Positions 1 through 9,798 of a stretch of 64,000 bases of DNA are shown here, one piece after another. Under the pieces are notes generated by a model. That model worked only from the letters and a program-made list of their open reading frames with translations. It was not told the DNA's origin and ran no database searches. How positions within the stretch are numbered: position 1 is the first letter of the stretch; every line of letters starts with the position of its first letter. Both the position numbers and the translations under genes were made by a program. The stretch is from Polytrichum commune (Eukaryota; Streptophyta; Polytrichopsida; Polytrichales; Polytrichaceae), in contig OX485808.1 of assembly GCA_950295325.1 (NCBI GenBank), positions 5,582,501-5,646,500 of the forward strand, read 5' to 3'.

Positions 1-480
1 CGCAGTTTAATCTACAACCCCTTTGCATCACAAGCCCTTATAACCACACCCTTAGCTATACAATCTACAAACCTTGAACCTCAGCATGGGAGATGGGTAA
101 CTTACCAGGAGCGAAGAGTACTATGAGAGACGAGCGCAGATCCAAAGGGAGAGAATGAGGGGGGGAGTTCGACAACACTCTGTGACCCCTGCTGAGCCAC
201 AACGAAGTGGACTGCATCCACACCGTCCATATGAACGGCGGAGATGTCGCCACGTGGCGCGTTTGTGCACTCCCAACATGCAACCAACGCTCAAAACCCC
301 AACGTCCGCAAACCCCGACTTTTTGGAGTTGTTGTGCCGCGAAACATCTGATGGTAACTTGTGTTGAGCATTGCCGACATTGGTGGCGCCAATGCAGGTC
401 GCTGACATTGGAGATGTGGAGGCTATTCATCCCCACAAGATTCGGACACAACTATACAACACTTAGCATGTAAGAAACAC
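1..480. other. No recognisable gene
   Basis: Unremarkable sequence. Open frames exist on both strands around 65-470 but they overlap one another and carry no motif I recognise. Confidence 0.5.
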
Positions 481-789
481 TTACAAACTCACTGCCACTT
501 GTTCCATGGGCTTCATGATTTCCTTGATCTTCGCGACACGTTTGTCGCGTTCCAGCTCGTAGGAGCACCTATCCAGGTCCGCATCGTCATCTTCAGTGGG
601 ACCACTAACAACAGGCTGCCCACGCTTCTCTTTGATCTTGGGAGGTTTGAGAGGTTCGGTCACGGAGTCCATATCCTCAGCCTTATACTTCAGAGAATCG
701 TACAAACTACTTCTATACTCTCTACAGATAAGACAACAATATGAGTCTCTTGCCTTGAGCCCAGAAATGCAATACGCCATGGACTGCAT
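481..789 (-). CDS. Possible exon of an unknown charged protein
   Basis: The minus strand carries a 102-codon open frame. The part starting at the internal Met near 672 (MDSVTEPLKPPKIKEK...) looks protein-like: basic and Lys-rich, then an acidic EDDDADLD patch, then a helical charged end (YELERDKRVAKIKEIMK). Close to the stop the minus strand reads TTT|GTAAGTG, a good donor site, so the frame may be an exon that splices on toward lower coordinates; no following exon could be identified. I do not recognise the family. The charged tail resembles helical stretches found in several plant nuclear and transposon-related proteins, which is not enough to assign a function. It could equally be a decayed fragment. 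Confidence 0.25.
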   Translation of the reverse strand: MQSMAYCISGLKARDSYCCLICREYRSSLYDSLKYKAEDMDSVTEPLKPPKIKEKRGQPVVSGPTEDDDADLDRCSYELERDKRVAKIKEIMKPMEQVAVSL

Positions 790-799
790 TGTATTTAGG

Positions 800-1841
800 G
801 GCGGGGACCTAACGGATACAATTCAAGGCGGTAGGGCTTCACTATGTAGACTGTTCCAATTTGAAGAATGACTAGTGATATTTGAACACATGATCACAAT
901 AGCAATTATAAGCTCATGATATATTTCTTAAGTGTTGCTTCAAATCTCTGGCACAAGACATGTGCATAGCCATCTTTATTGTTTGGAGGTTCATTTGGCT
1001 CATTTATAAGGGTCGTCAAACACAGTGTTTGGCTTCCCACATTGTATATCCTTCTCCATTTGTGATATTTGCAATTACAACCTTTTCAGATGTCCTTGTA
1101 TTTGTGGACAAAATTTGCAGCTGCTAGTGATACCGTTCAATTTTTCTTTACTGATTTGAGGTATATTTAATGAGATTCATGTAGTATGACCAATAATTTT
1201 CCTGTACTTCGTGAATGTTAACTATTTATTCCTCAAACCCAACTGGCTCATCTGTTGCTAGCGAGAATTTCTCCCTGATCATTGGGAAGGCCAACTTAAT
1301 GAAGCTTCCCAATCCACTTGATATTGGGACCTCAAATTTGAGAGTGGGCCTGCATTTCACTAACTCATGCTCATGTCTCCACTTTGGAACTTAGTCTGCA
1401 AGGCCAACTTTCTTTTTCCTCCTGTATACGTTGTATGGTCAACATGATGGAGGGAATGTACATGTGTGTTTGATGAGCTCGAGAATCTTCCGGTTGATGA
1501 TCAACAAGAATATCCTCATAGCTTTGACAACTATGAGCATAGTACCTACAACTTATTTGAAATTTGCAACCATCTCACACTAATTAGTATTTTGCAAACC
1601 ACAGGAAGTGGGCACCAAACTAAAATTGTCCATTTAAGAGCCACTGACCTTAAATTCAAGGTTAATGACTAGTGAATGACTGATGAATGACCAGTGAATG
1701 ATTAGTTCATGTTGAGTGTTCTCTGCGTACACGTGAACAACTACTGTGTGACTAATGTGCGACCAGTTTATGACAGATAAACAACCATTAAATGGGTGGT
1801 GGGAACCCTGTTTGGAGAGCACACATTACAGTCACTGATAT
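800..1841. other. Intergenic, with a diverged dispersed repeat
   Basis: No gene seen. About 1085-1290 is a diverged copy of a dispersed repeat found better preserved at 17360-17580 and 33280-33530. Confidence 0.4.
1663..1705 (+). repeat. Left-side short repeats of the CACTA element
   Basis: The motif GACTAGTGAATGAC and variants (GACCAGTGAATGA, GACTGATGAATGA) occur in a row shortly before the transposase pseudogene. The same motif reappears just after it (5002-5060). Clustered short subterminal repeats are typical of CACTA elements. The terminal inverted repeats and the target duplication themselves were not found. Confidence 0.45.
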
Positions 1842-4800
1842 GTGCATAGTGGCAAGCTTGCAGGGGACATGAACGGAGGAAGACTCCCTCTTAATGACAG
1901 GAGACGGCAACAACATCGCGACGACCGTCTGTGGAGGAGGGAGCAAGAGAGGGCCACCTTGTATAACCTAAAACGAATTCATTGCCCATGCTGCAAATGC
2001 AAAGGACGAGTTCAATGCTCTATTGCAAAAGTAAAGGATCATCTAATCAAGAATGAGAGGGAACCCACATTTAGAGTGTGAAGGGGGCCTGGAGAGAGGG
2101 ACGACTCCGATGAGGAGTGGGAACAGGAGTTTAGGAGACCCTCAAGACCACATGACGGACACATCGACGAAGGATTGGATATGCATGCCATGCTCGAGGA
2201 AACATTCCAGGAAATTGATGAGGCACCAACCCACCCCCCTACAGTGGAAGAGCAAATTGCGGACATAGTAATGGGTGCATTCACAGTTGTCGATGAGCTG
2301 GCCGATGATGAAGTCCCACTTTCGGACGACGAGTCAGAGGATGAGCCTTTGGGGGAAAATGGTGGTAGTAATGCAGAAGAACACAATTATGGTGATCCCC
2401 ATGATATGAAAGAAGCCATGGAGGAGCTGTACCATGGAGCCAAGTCTTCCATATTGGCGGCCACGATATTGATAATGACTTTGTGTACGATCCATGGTGT
2501 AAGCAACAAATTTGCGGACCAACTTTTCACCCTCTTCCGTAAACACCTTCTACCCAGTGAGAATATGTTACCCAAAAACCTTCATGCTGCAAAAGCCTTG
2601 ATTCAGAAATTAGGATTGAATTACAATACAATTCATGCATGCCAAGCAGGTTGTGTTTTATTTAGAGGGCAATATGAAGGTTCCACCAGTTGTCCGAAGT
2701 GCAAGACACCACGTTACAAATATGAGGCCAAAAAACAGAGGCCTTGGAAAGTACTTAGACAGTTTCCCCTGATTCCAAGACTAAGACGTATGTTCCGTAC
2801 ACCGGCAATATCTAAACTCATGGTGTGGCATGCAAAGAACACAAGCACAGATGGATACGTAAGACATCCTTGTGATTCAAAGGCATGGAAACACGTACAT
2901 GAAAATATAGATTTCTAGTTTTGGCCAGGAAGACCGTAACATTCACTTAGCAATGGCAGCCGATGGAGTGAACCCTTTTAAGTTGCAACATACAACTTGG
3001 AGTACGTGGCCGGTAATGTTGTTGAATTACAATATACCCCCATGGTTGACTACGAAGAATTTTTTTATTATGTTGGCGCCGCTAATTCCGGGGAAACAAT
3101 CTGTGACATCGCGATTTTTTGATGTGTACATGGAACCATTGGTTGAGGAGTTGATGCAATTGTGGAAGGGTGTGGCTGCTTACGACGTGCTCAAAGAGTT
3201 GGGATCGAGGGCTTTCAAACTTAGAGCAGTTTTGCTATGGACCATCCATGATTTTCCCGGTTATGGGACAGTTGCAGGTGTTGCACATCAAGGCTATGCG
3301 GCGTGTCATGTTTGTGGGCCTGATTTCAAAGGTGAACATTCTGTTGAACTTGCAAAGCAAACCTATATAGACACGAGGCGGTGGCTAGCCCATGACGATC
3401 CGTGGAGGTCTCCGGGAATGAAGGACCACTTCAATGGACGTATAGAACTTCGAGGGAAACCCAATCGTGTTAATGCAGATGAGCAAGTGCAACGAGCCAC
3501 CGAGTATCAGACCTGGTTGGATGAGGGCATTAAAGAAGGCGCCGTTGGAGATCCCTCGAAAACACATGGTGTGAAAAGGAGGAGCATTTTACACAACCTG
3601 CCTTATTGGAAGGTAAATGATGCAACTCCTTTGACTCTTGATTATTGCATGTATCGGCACACGCAACGGTATGTACAACCAATCACAGAGTAAAGAAAGG
3701 CTCAATGTGCTCACAGATGGCATAAACATGTGCTCATGTCATGAGCTTGTAGTTGTAAAGCAGTCGCAGAATAGTCGTTTACGATACACATGGGTGCATG
3801 AGGGAACCTAACGTACATGACATCTAGGACATGTCATGTTCAACAACTGGCAATGACTACACAAGAACTATAGAAATGGACACTTAAAATCGCCCTCATA
3901 ATACAAACAATACTAATCATTTTCCTCATAAACGATGCAAATGACAGTCATAAACCAAGTCGTTAATTGTCGATTTTGTTTTAGTGCTTGAACTAACCAA
4001 TATATCACTATATTGGCAGGATCTGCTCATACGAAACACGCTGGATGTTATGCATTGTGAGCAAAATTTTGCGAAGAATATTTTGAAGACCGTCACCGGA
4101 CATAAGGACACGGTAAAGGTCCGGCGAGACTTGCAACGTAGAGGCATCAGGTCGCATTTATGGCTCATTTCCCATCCAAAGAAAAACGGGAAAATGTTGA
4201 AACCAGCCGCACCATATGTGTTGACCACCGATGAGTTTGAAATTTTTGCTAGTACTATCGAGAACTTGAAGACACCGTCAGGACATGTTTCCAACATGGC
4301 TCAATACATACGCAAGAGGAAATACGGGGGGTTTGAAGTCACATGACTACCATGTGCTTATGCAACAAATCATGCCGCTAGCCTTACGAGGACTTTTAGA
4401 ACCTGGTCCACGAATGGCGGTGATGAGGATTTCCAAAGTGTTCCGAAGAATATGTGATAGTGTTTGAAACCCATTAGAGTTTGCCGCTCTACAGGCAGAC
4501 GTTGCACGGAGCATGGCACTTCTGGAAATTCATTTCCCTCCTTCATTTTTTGACATTATGACGCACTTGCTATATTACCTTGTTGATGAGTTGGACATGT
4601 GTGGATCTGTCTCGACAAGGTGGATGTATCATATTGAAAAATACATGAAAACGTTAAAGCACTATGTTCGGAACATGGCAAGACCGGAGGCCAGCATGGC
4701 GGAGGGTTACGCCCGGGAGGAATGCCTAGGTTTCATCACTGAATATTTACACAAGTTTGAAGTGGTCGACCGCCGATTTTGGGATGCAGACGAGGAGTAC

Positions 4801-4923
4801 GGAGATGCAGAGGAGGTGCTGGAAGGGGCAGGAACAAAGTACTTGATGACACCAGCATTGAGAGATCTTGCCCACCAATACGCATTGACAAATGTCTCCC
4901 TCATGGTACCTTGGCATAGGTGA
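1842..4923 (+). pseudogene. CACTA (En/Spm) TNP2-type transposase, decayed
   Basis: Translated pieces match the plant TNP2-type transposase of CACTA DNA transposons. Order: a Cys-rich N-terminal motif (IHCPCCKCKGR), an acidic linker, a CPKCKTPRY motif, then the core with ADGVNPFKLQ, TWPVMLLNYNIPPW, TIHDFPGYGTVAG, AACHVCGPDF, and LDVMHCEQN followed by a C-terminal domain with FFDIMTHLLYYLVDEL and RWMYHIEKYMKTLKHYVRN. One intron fits exactly: donor AAG|GTAAAT after 3612 and acceptor GGCAG| at 4019, both phase 0, joining ...LPYWK to DLLIRN. The gene is dead: an in-frame TGA at 2079-2081, a frameshift near 2911 (...HVHENID), one extra G in the six-G run near 4326-4331, and an in-frame TGA at 4465-4467. 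The last frame ends at 4923; a donor-like AG|GTGAGC there may mean further exons. It would have cut and moved the element; it cannot now. Confidence 0.9.
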
Positions 4924-5001
4924 GCCTGATTGTGTTTTTCCAGCTTGTACACTCTCATGTGAGTGTGTCCTATTGTTTTGGAATATATGATTGCACGTGA
5001 A

Positions 5002-5060
5002 AATGACTAGTGAATGACTATTGTATAACTAGTGAGTGACTACCCTATGACTAGTGAATC
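5002..5060 (+). repeat. Right-side short repeats of the CACTA element
   Basis: Three copies of ACTAGTGA(A/G)TGAC-like sequence in the same orientation as those at 1663-1705, directly downstream of the transposase pseudogene. Together the two clusters roughly bracket a 3.4-kb element. Confidence 0.45.
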
Positions 5061-6290
5061 ATAATCTTTCTCTCTCTACTATGTATTGCCTTAACCATAA
5101 ACAAACCAAACCAATAACTTATGCTAAACCCAAAGTAAAGTTAATTTAGGGTTAGGTTAGTCTTAACTAACAGATCTCCACCATAGATTAGGGCATCTGC
5201 ATCTATGGCCACAAAGGATTACATAGCTTTATATTAAGAGAGTGAGGTCATAAGGACCTCCTTTTGCTGGCTAAACCGCGGTGGTTGTTTACCCTAGTAA
5301 CTTTTGAGCTTAGTGTAAGTGGTGTAATTTTGGTGTGTTGGGAGGTGTGTGTAACTCAACTCTAACCTCGAATGCACAAGGTTCAAATGGCTAAGGAATA
5401 GGTAGAGTACTTCATGGAAGTATGTGTATTCTTTTTTGCAAAATGTATGTTCATGTTGTACATTATTATGTGACATGGATAACAATTGGAATCTGTTGTT
5501 ATTCACCTCGTGTATGTTACTGACCCTCTCTTTGGACTTGGTTGGTGGCATGGGCATAGGTGAGGCAGACCCTTCACAAATTTGACAACATCTTTAGGTT
5601 TTGCATACCAACTTTTGTCAAAAATAATGTATATATAGGGCTTAGACGTTCTTTAATGATGAGGAATGTTAGGCAATATATTAAGTAATGATAAGAATTT
5701 GAAGTAGTAGTGGACAAGGTTTATATTTGAGGATGGCATACTCTGGATATGAAATACATTACTTTATATTAAGGGTGCAAGGGTAAAACCTTAGTAAAAT
5801 AGTTTACTTATGGTTGTTTACTTTCTTAGAGACATACCAAGAGATGACAATGACCATGGTAAGTTGTTTGATATGCAAGGGCGTAGCCATGAGAAATGAC
5901 CCCACCCACCCTCCCGGGTTTTGAAAGGTACGTAGATATGCAAAAGAATGGTGTGGGCTCTTGATAAGAGGATGTATTGTACAAAGACTAAGTTTGACAG
6001 TAAGCATAGCACTAAGCAAGAAAAACCGAGCTCTCTCGCTCGCACGCACGCGTAGAATCCCATGTAGTATGCCCTGAAAGGTAGATATATGGCCTTACAA
6101 CGAGCATGAATACATATGCATGGATGCATACCATGCCATGAAGATACATTGTACTTGGAAAAAATATAAATTTGGGCACCGTTGAGGCAGTTCCTTCAAT
6201 GATGCTTTCACAAGAGTTTTTCAATTTTGAAGAAGGATATTTGAATATGTTTTGGTCTTGTGTTTTGTGAAATTTGTTGAATTGTCCAAT
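5061..6290. other. Intergenic, no gene seen
   Basis: AT-rich sequence with scattered short frames on both strands; none shows a recognisable motif. Confidence 0.5.
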
Positions 6291-6482
6291 CAATGTGGGT
6301 TACTGTTTGGAGTTATGTGTTGCTAAAACTTTACACCAACATTATCTTTTTTTTTACCAAGTAAGATATACCATACATGTTCTTTGATGTGCATACCAAT
6401 TCTTTATGTAGCTTGAGCAAAAAATCATATCCTTAGTAAAAGGTTCTAGCAACACGTAACTCCAAATGATAACCCACACAAT
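6291..6482. mobile_element. MITE-like inverted-repeat element
   Basis: The left end (CAATGTGGGTTACTGTTTGG) and the right end (ending CCAAATGATAACCCACACAAT) are imperfect inverted repeats extending about 40 bp inward (GTTGCTAAAAC versus GTTCTAGCAAC). Length of about 190 bp and lack of a coding frame fit a miniature inverted-repeat element. Only one copy was noticed here and its target duplication is unclear. Confidence 0.5.
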
Positions 6483-7148
6483 AGGACCAATTAGTGTAGT
6501 TAGAGAACAAGTAATTGATTGAATGTATAAGCACATGCACAATAGCCGAAGTACCTTAGTTTTTGTTAAACAATGTTGGGTGTGCTTTGTAAGGATTGTA
6601 TTGACCAAAAAATAAACAAATCCACGGAGATGTGAGTTATGGCTAATCAGTTTGCCAAGCTATGATGTTAATTGACTCATGAGTGAGCTTGAATACCTAG
6701 TGTTAGTCTTCGAATGCAATAAGTTTTGGATAACATAGACTACAAAGTTTCTAGATGGTACGAGCACTTTGTCTCGACATGTTCGAGTATTGCAAACAAG
6801 GAGAATCTAATAAGTAAATAGACTAATAAGTTATTTTTTATCACTCCGTCTAATTTGACCCGTGTGTAGGGGTATTTCCAGCTACAAAGGGAAAACTCTT
6901 TGGAAAAAAACATTTTGGGCTTCAAATATATCTTTGAAAAAGAACTCGCAGCCATTGGGCTTCTTAGGCGTTTAGAGGATAATCCTTACGCTTCAAAATG
7001 GACCTCAACATGCACAAACAAGTCTTTGAGTTACATGCTTCCATTTTTGGTGATTTGGGTAAAAAATGACCCGAGAGGGAATCATGGTCACGTGGGAGTA
7101 GTATTGATGGAAGAAAGGAGGGCATGCAAGTGGGGAGGAGAAGTATGA
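6483..7148. other. Intergenic, no gene seen
   Basis: Mixed AT-rich DNA. Open frames on both strands overlap each other and have no motif. Confidence 0.45.
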
Positions 7149-7250
7149 GGGCCACTTCACACACGAGACTGCGAGCCCGTGACCATTACACTTCACGCAC
7201 TCTCATTGGTGGAAAAGGCGGAGCCGGTCCAAGTTCGCTTCACACCAGTA
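7149..7250 (-). mobile_element. End fragment of a Harbinger-like MITE
   Basis: About 100 bp beginning GGGCCACTTCACACACGAGA matches, in inverted orientation, the right end of the complete element at 36871-37371, including the GGTGGAAAAGGCGGAGCCGG stretch and the CCCGTGACC block. Homology stops near 7250, so this is a truncated copy. Confidence 0.6.
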
Positions 7251-7321
7251 AGCTCTCGCTTAAGTCCGCATTCATTCAAGTCCGCATTTTTTTATGAAAA
7301 TTTTCCGGATTGATTTGATTT

Positions 7322-7996
7322 TCACATAAAATCGAACAGAGTCATTTGGTGGTTGTTTTCGATGCACTCCTGTGCGATTGCTGACCGACCACTTTGCAAG
7401 ATACAACAAAGCGTAAAAAGGGCTGATTTAGCCTGGTAGACGTGCTCGGACGACACAAATGGTGACTCCTTGAGCTCACCGACAGTAATTTTGAGGTTGA
7501 CGACCTCTTGTAAAGCATTATGGATAATTTCACGTTGATCTACCTCAACTGAAGGTTCAACAAGATCGTTCTCAGAATCGATTTCTTCACAAGCGACTTC
7601 GGACTCGCCAATGACCAAGGCATTATTCATGGCATCCTTGATTTCTTCAATAAGTGTGTTTTTGCCGAATTCGGAACTGTCGTTGTCATCATTGAAACAC
7701 ATCTCAATATTGCGGTGAATATCAGAGTCCTCATACTCGCCGAGGATTGATGTGTTTCGGAGCATGTTCACGATCTCGTCCACAGTTTCATCGGTTTCGT
7801 TCACAACATTAATGCTTTCATTGCTTGCTCGAAAGGATGAAATGATATCTGTTTTTTTAAAGCAGTTCTTCAAAGATTGCGATGAGATTTCGTTCCAAGC
7901 GAGATTGACAAGATTTGCAGCATCCAACAAATGCGGTGGCCTACCATACACCATTCCCACAGCTCCTCGCTTCATTCTCCTAACGGCTAAAGACAA
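7322..7996 (-). pseudogene. Pogo/Tigger-like transposase C-terminal fragment
   Basis: A 224-codon minus-strand frame. Near its start it reads LLDAANLVNLAWNEISSQ followed by LKNCFKKTDI, which resembles the stretch just after the DDE_1 catalytic core of pogo/Tigger (CENP-B-like) transposases, where an AW..(I/V)S...(I/L).NC motif precedes a low-complexity tail. The rest is acidic and ends QMTLFDFM. The DNA-binding and DDE catalytic parts, expected upstream on the minus strand, are absent: beyond 7996 lies a dispersed repeat. It is therefore a 3' remnant of a transposase, or a domesticated tail. The long uninterrupted frame is notable for a remnant. Identification rests on a short motif. Confidence 0.5.
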
Positions 7997-8165
7997 CTGA
8001 TAATGGGTAATTTTGTTGGAGTCTTGAACATCAACCAGTTACGGATTGTGATCTTTCGGTTTTTGTTCATGTATTTGAGGTACATTTCACAGATTCCTCT
8101 AAAATGATGAGTGATTTTCCTGGAGTCTTGAACATCAACTGGTTATTTGTGGATATGAACTGAAA
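7985..8165 (+). repeat. Dispersed repeat, copy
   Basis: Contains GTCTTGAACATCAACTGGTT and GATTCCTCTAAAATGAT blocks that recur at 17360-17580 and 33280-33530. Nature unknown. Confidence 0.5.
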
Positions 8166-9798
8166 GTTTTAAAGTTGTATTACAAGCAAAGCTCACATGC
8201 GATAGAATTAATAGTTGACTTATGTGGATATAATTCGAGTAGAACCAAAATGAAGGATTGTGCTAAAGAAATTGCATACACTTTGGATGAACCAACTTAA
8301 GTGCAAAAATACCGTTTAGGGACAATCACATTCATGGCTATCAACCACCAATGTACCATGTGCATCATGAATTTTTTGATAAGTAATTGAAAATTGGTTC
8401 AATGACAAAAGTTGCATTAATTTTTTTTCACCTACACTAATTTTCTAGGAAAACAATTATTGTGGCCCATGCTAGTTTTCTACTAAAAATTTAGCTCGGG
8501 TTGAAAATTAATGTGGCCCACACTAATTCTCATAGTGAGAATAAGCGTGGCTTATAGAAATTAGTGTGGCCCATAGTAATAGGACAAGTCATCATACTTT
8601 TCATAAAGAATCAGAGTGAATTAAAATTTGTATGGAATCGTAATGTACTATGCATGCATGCATGGCATGAATTTTTCTTTGACAACATTCTAGATAAATC
8701 TAGAGAATGCTTTAGTTAAACCAACAAATTGCCTCAACTTAAATTGGACTTAATCGAAGTTAAATAAAAGAGAAAAATAAAATATATTAATCAAAATGAT
8801 AAAGACCATTAACCAAAAAAAATTGAGCATCAATAAATTCTATAAAAGTCTTTTTTTTTTCATAAACGTAAATTTTATGAAAGATTGTAAAGATAGTTTT
8901 AAATTGAATAAACATTTCATTCAAGCTAACAATCATGTTAGTCTCCATATAATAAAAATTAATGATAAAGGAATATAAACTATGGTGTAGGGTTCAGTAG
9001 ATTGGTAGGCCCAAATGTAAAATGTTTAGATTCGTTTCATAAAGAGGGTCGAAGTGTCCCAATTCCATAAGTGATCCCAATTCCAACACCCATATTTTAT
9101 CCCAAGGTCAAGCTAGATAGTTCAAGATACCATTAACTATATTATTTTAAGAACTTAAAATGCAAGTGTTAAAATGAGGCACGGTCAACGATAAACAATG
9201 TCTACTTTTGCATGTGTTGGGGGGGGGGGAGGGATTTGCTCTATGACCACCTTCAGTTGCAAAAAATGTTGACTTTCATAATCCATATATAAATCACATA
9301 ATATCTAAATTTGATGAATAGAAGTACATCGGCCTCCTTTGTGAATTTACTAAATGCTCAAAATGCTCAAAATGCCTTCGTGAAATGCTTTATACATGTC
9401 ATGTTAAGGATCTCAATTATGGCATTATTTTATGGTGTTCTACAACACTAACATGAACATTACTTCTATTTAGGGTGGAGGGTTTAAGCTTAGTAGGTTG
9501 GTAGGGCCACGTGTGACGTATGCACACTTACGGCCCTCCGCCACGTCAGATGCCCTAGCTGAGCTGTCGCTGACTCGTCCACTCTAGGGTTTGCATTCCT
9601 CGCAGTGCCATCGTCTGCCTCCTTCGCCATCGCCGAGCGAGCTTGCTTGCTAGCTCCAAACTGCAAACCCCAGGCGACCAAACCACCATCCGAGCACATC
9701 CGGTTGGCCCTCGCACGGATTACATCCTGCGCAGAGCTTCCTGGCCGTGCGTATTCGGTGGAAATTTTCAGAAAAGCGGGAGAAGGGAAATAAGAAAG
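8166..9798. other. Intergenic and TOM20 upstream region
   Basis: 8430-8590 is a diverged copy of a repeat also at about 41560-41690 (TGTGGCCCA and CATAGTAATAGGAC blocks). An 11-G run lies near 9219. From about 9530 the GC content rises and probably marks the TOM20 promoter and 5' leader. No TATA box could be assigned with confidence. Confidence 0.4.

Noticed and set aside
65-451. 128-codon minus-strand frame at the window start
   Set aside because: Composition (many Trp, Cys, His) looks random and other frames are open over the same bases.
1577-5060. CACTAATTAG at 1577 as the left terminus of the CACTA element
   Set aside because: No matching inverted CTAATTAGTG end with a 3-bp duplication was found on the right side.
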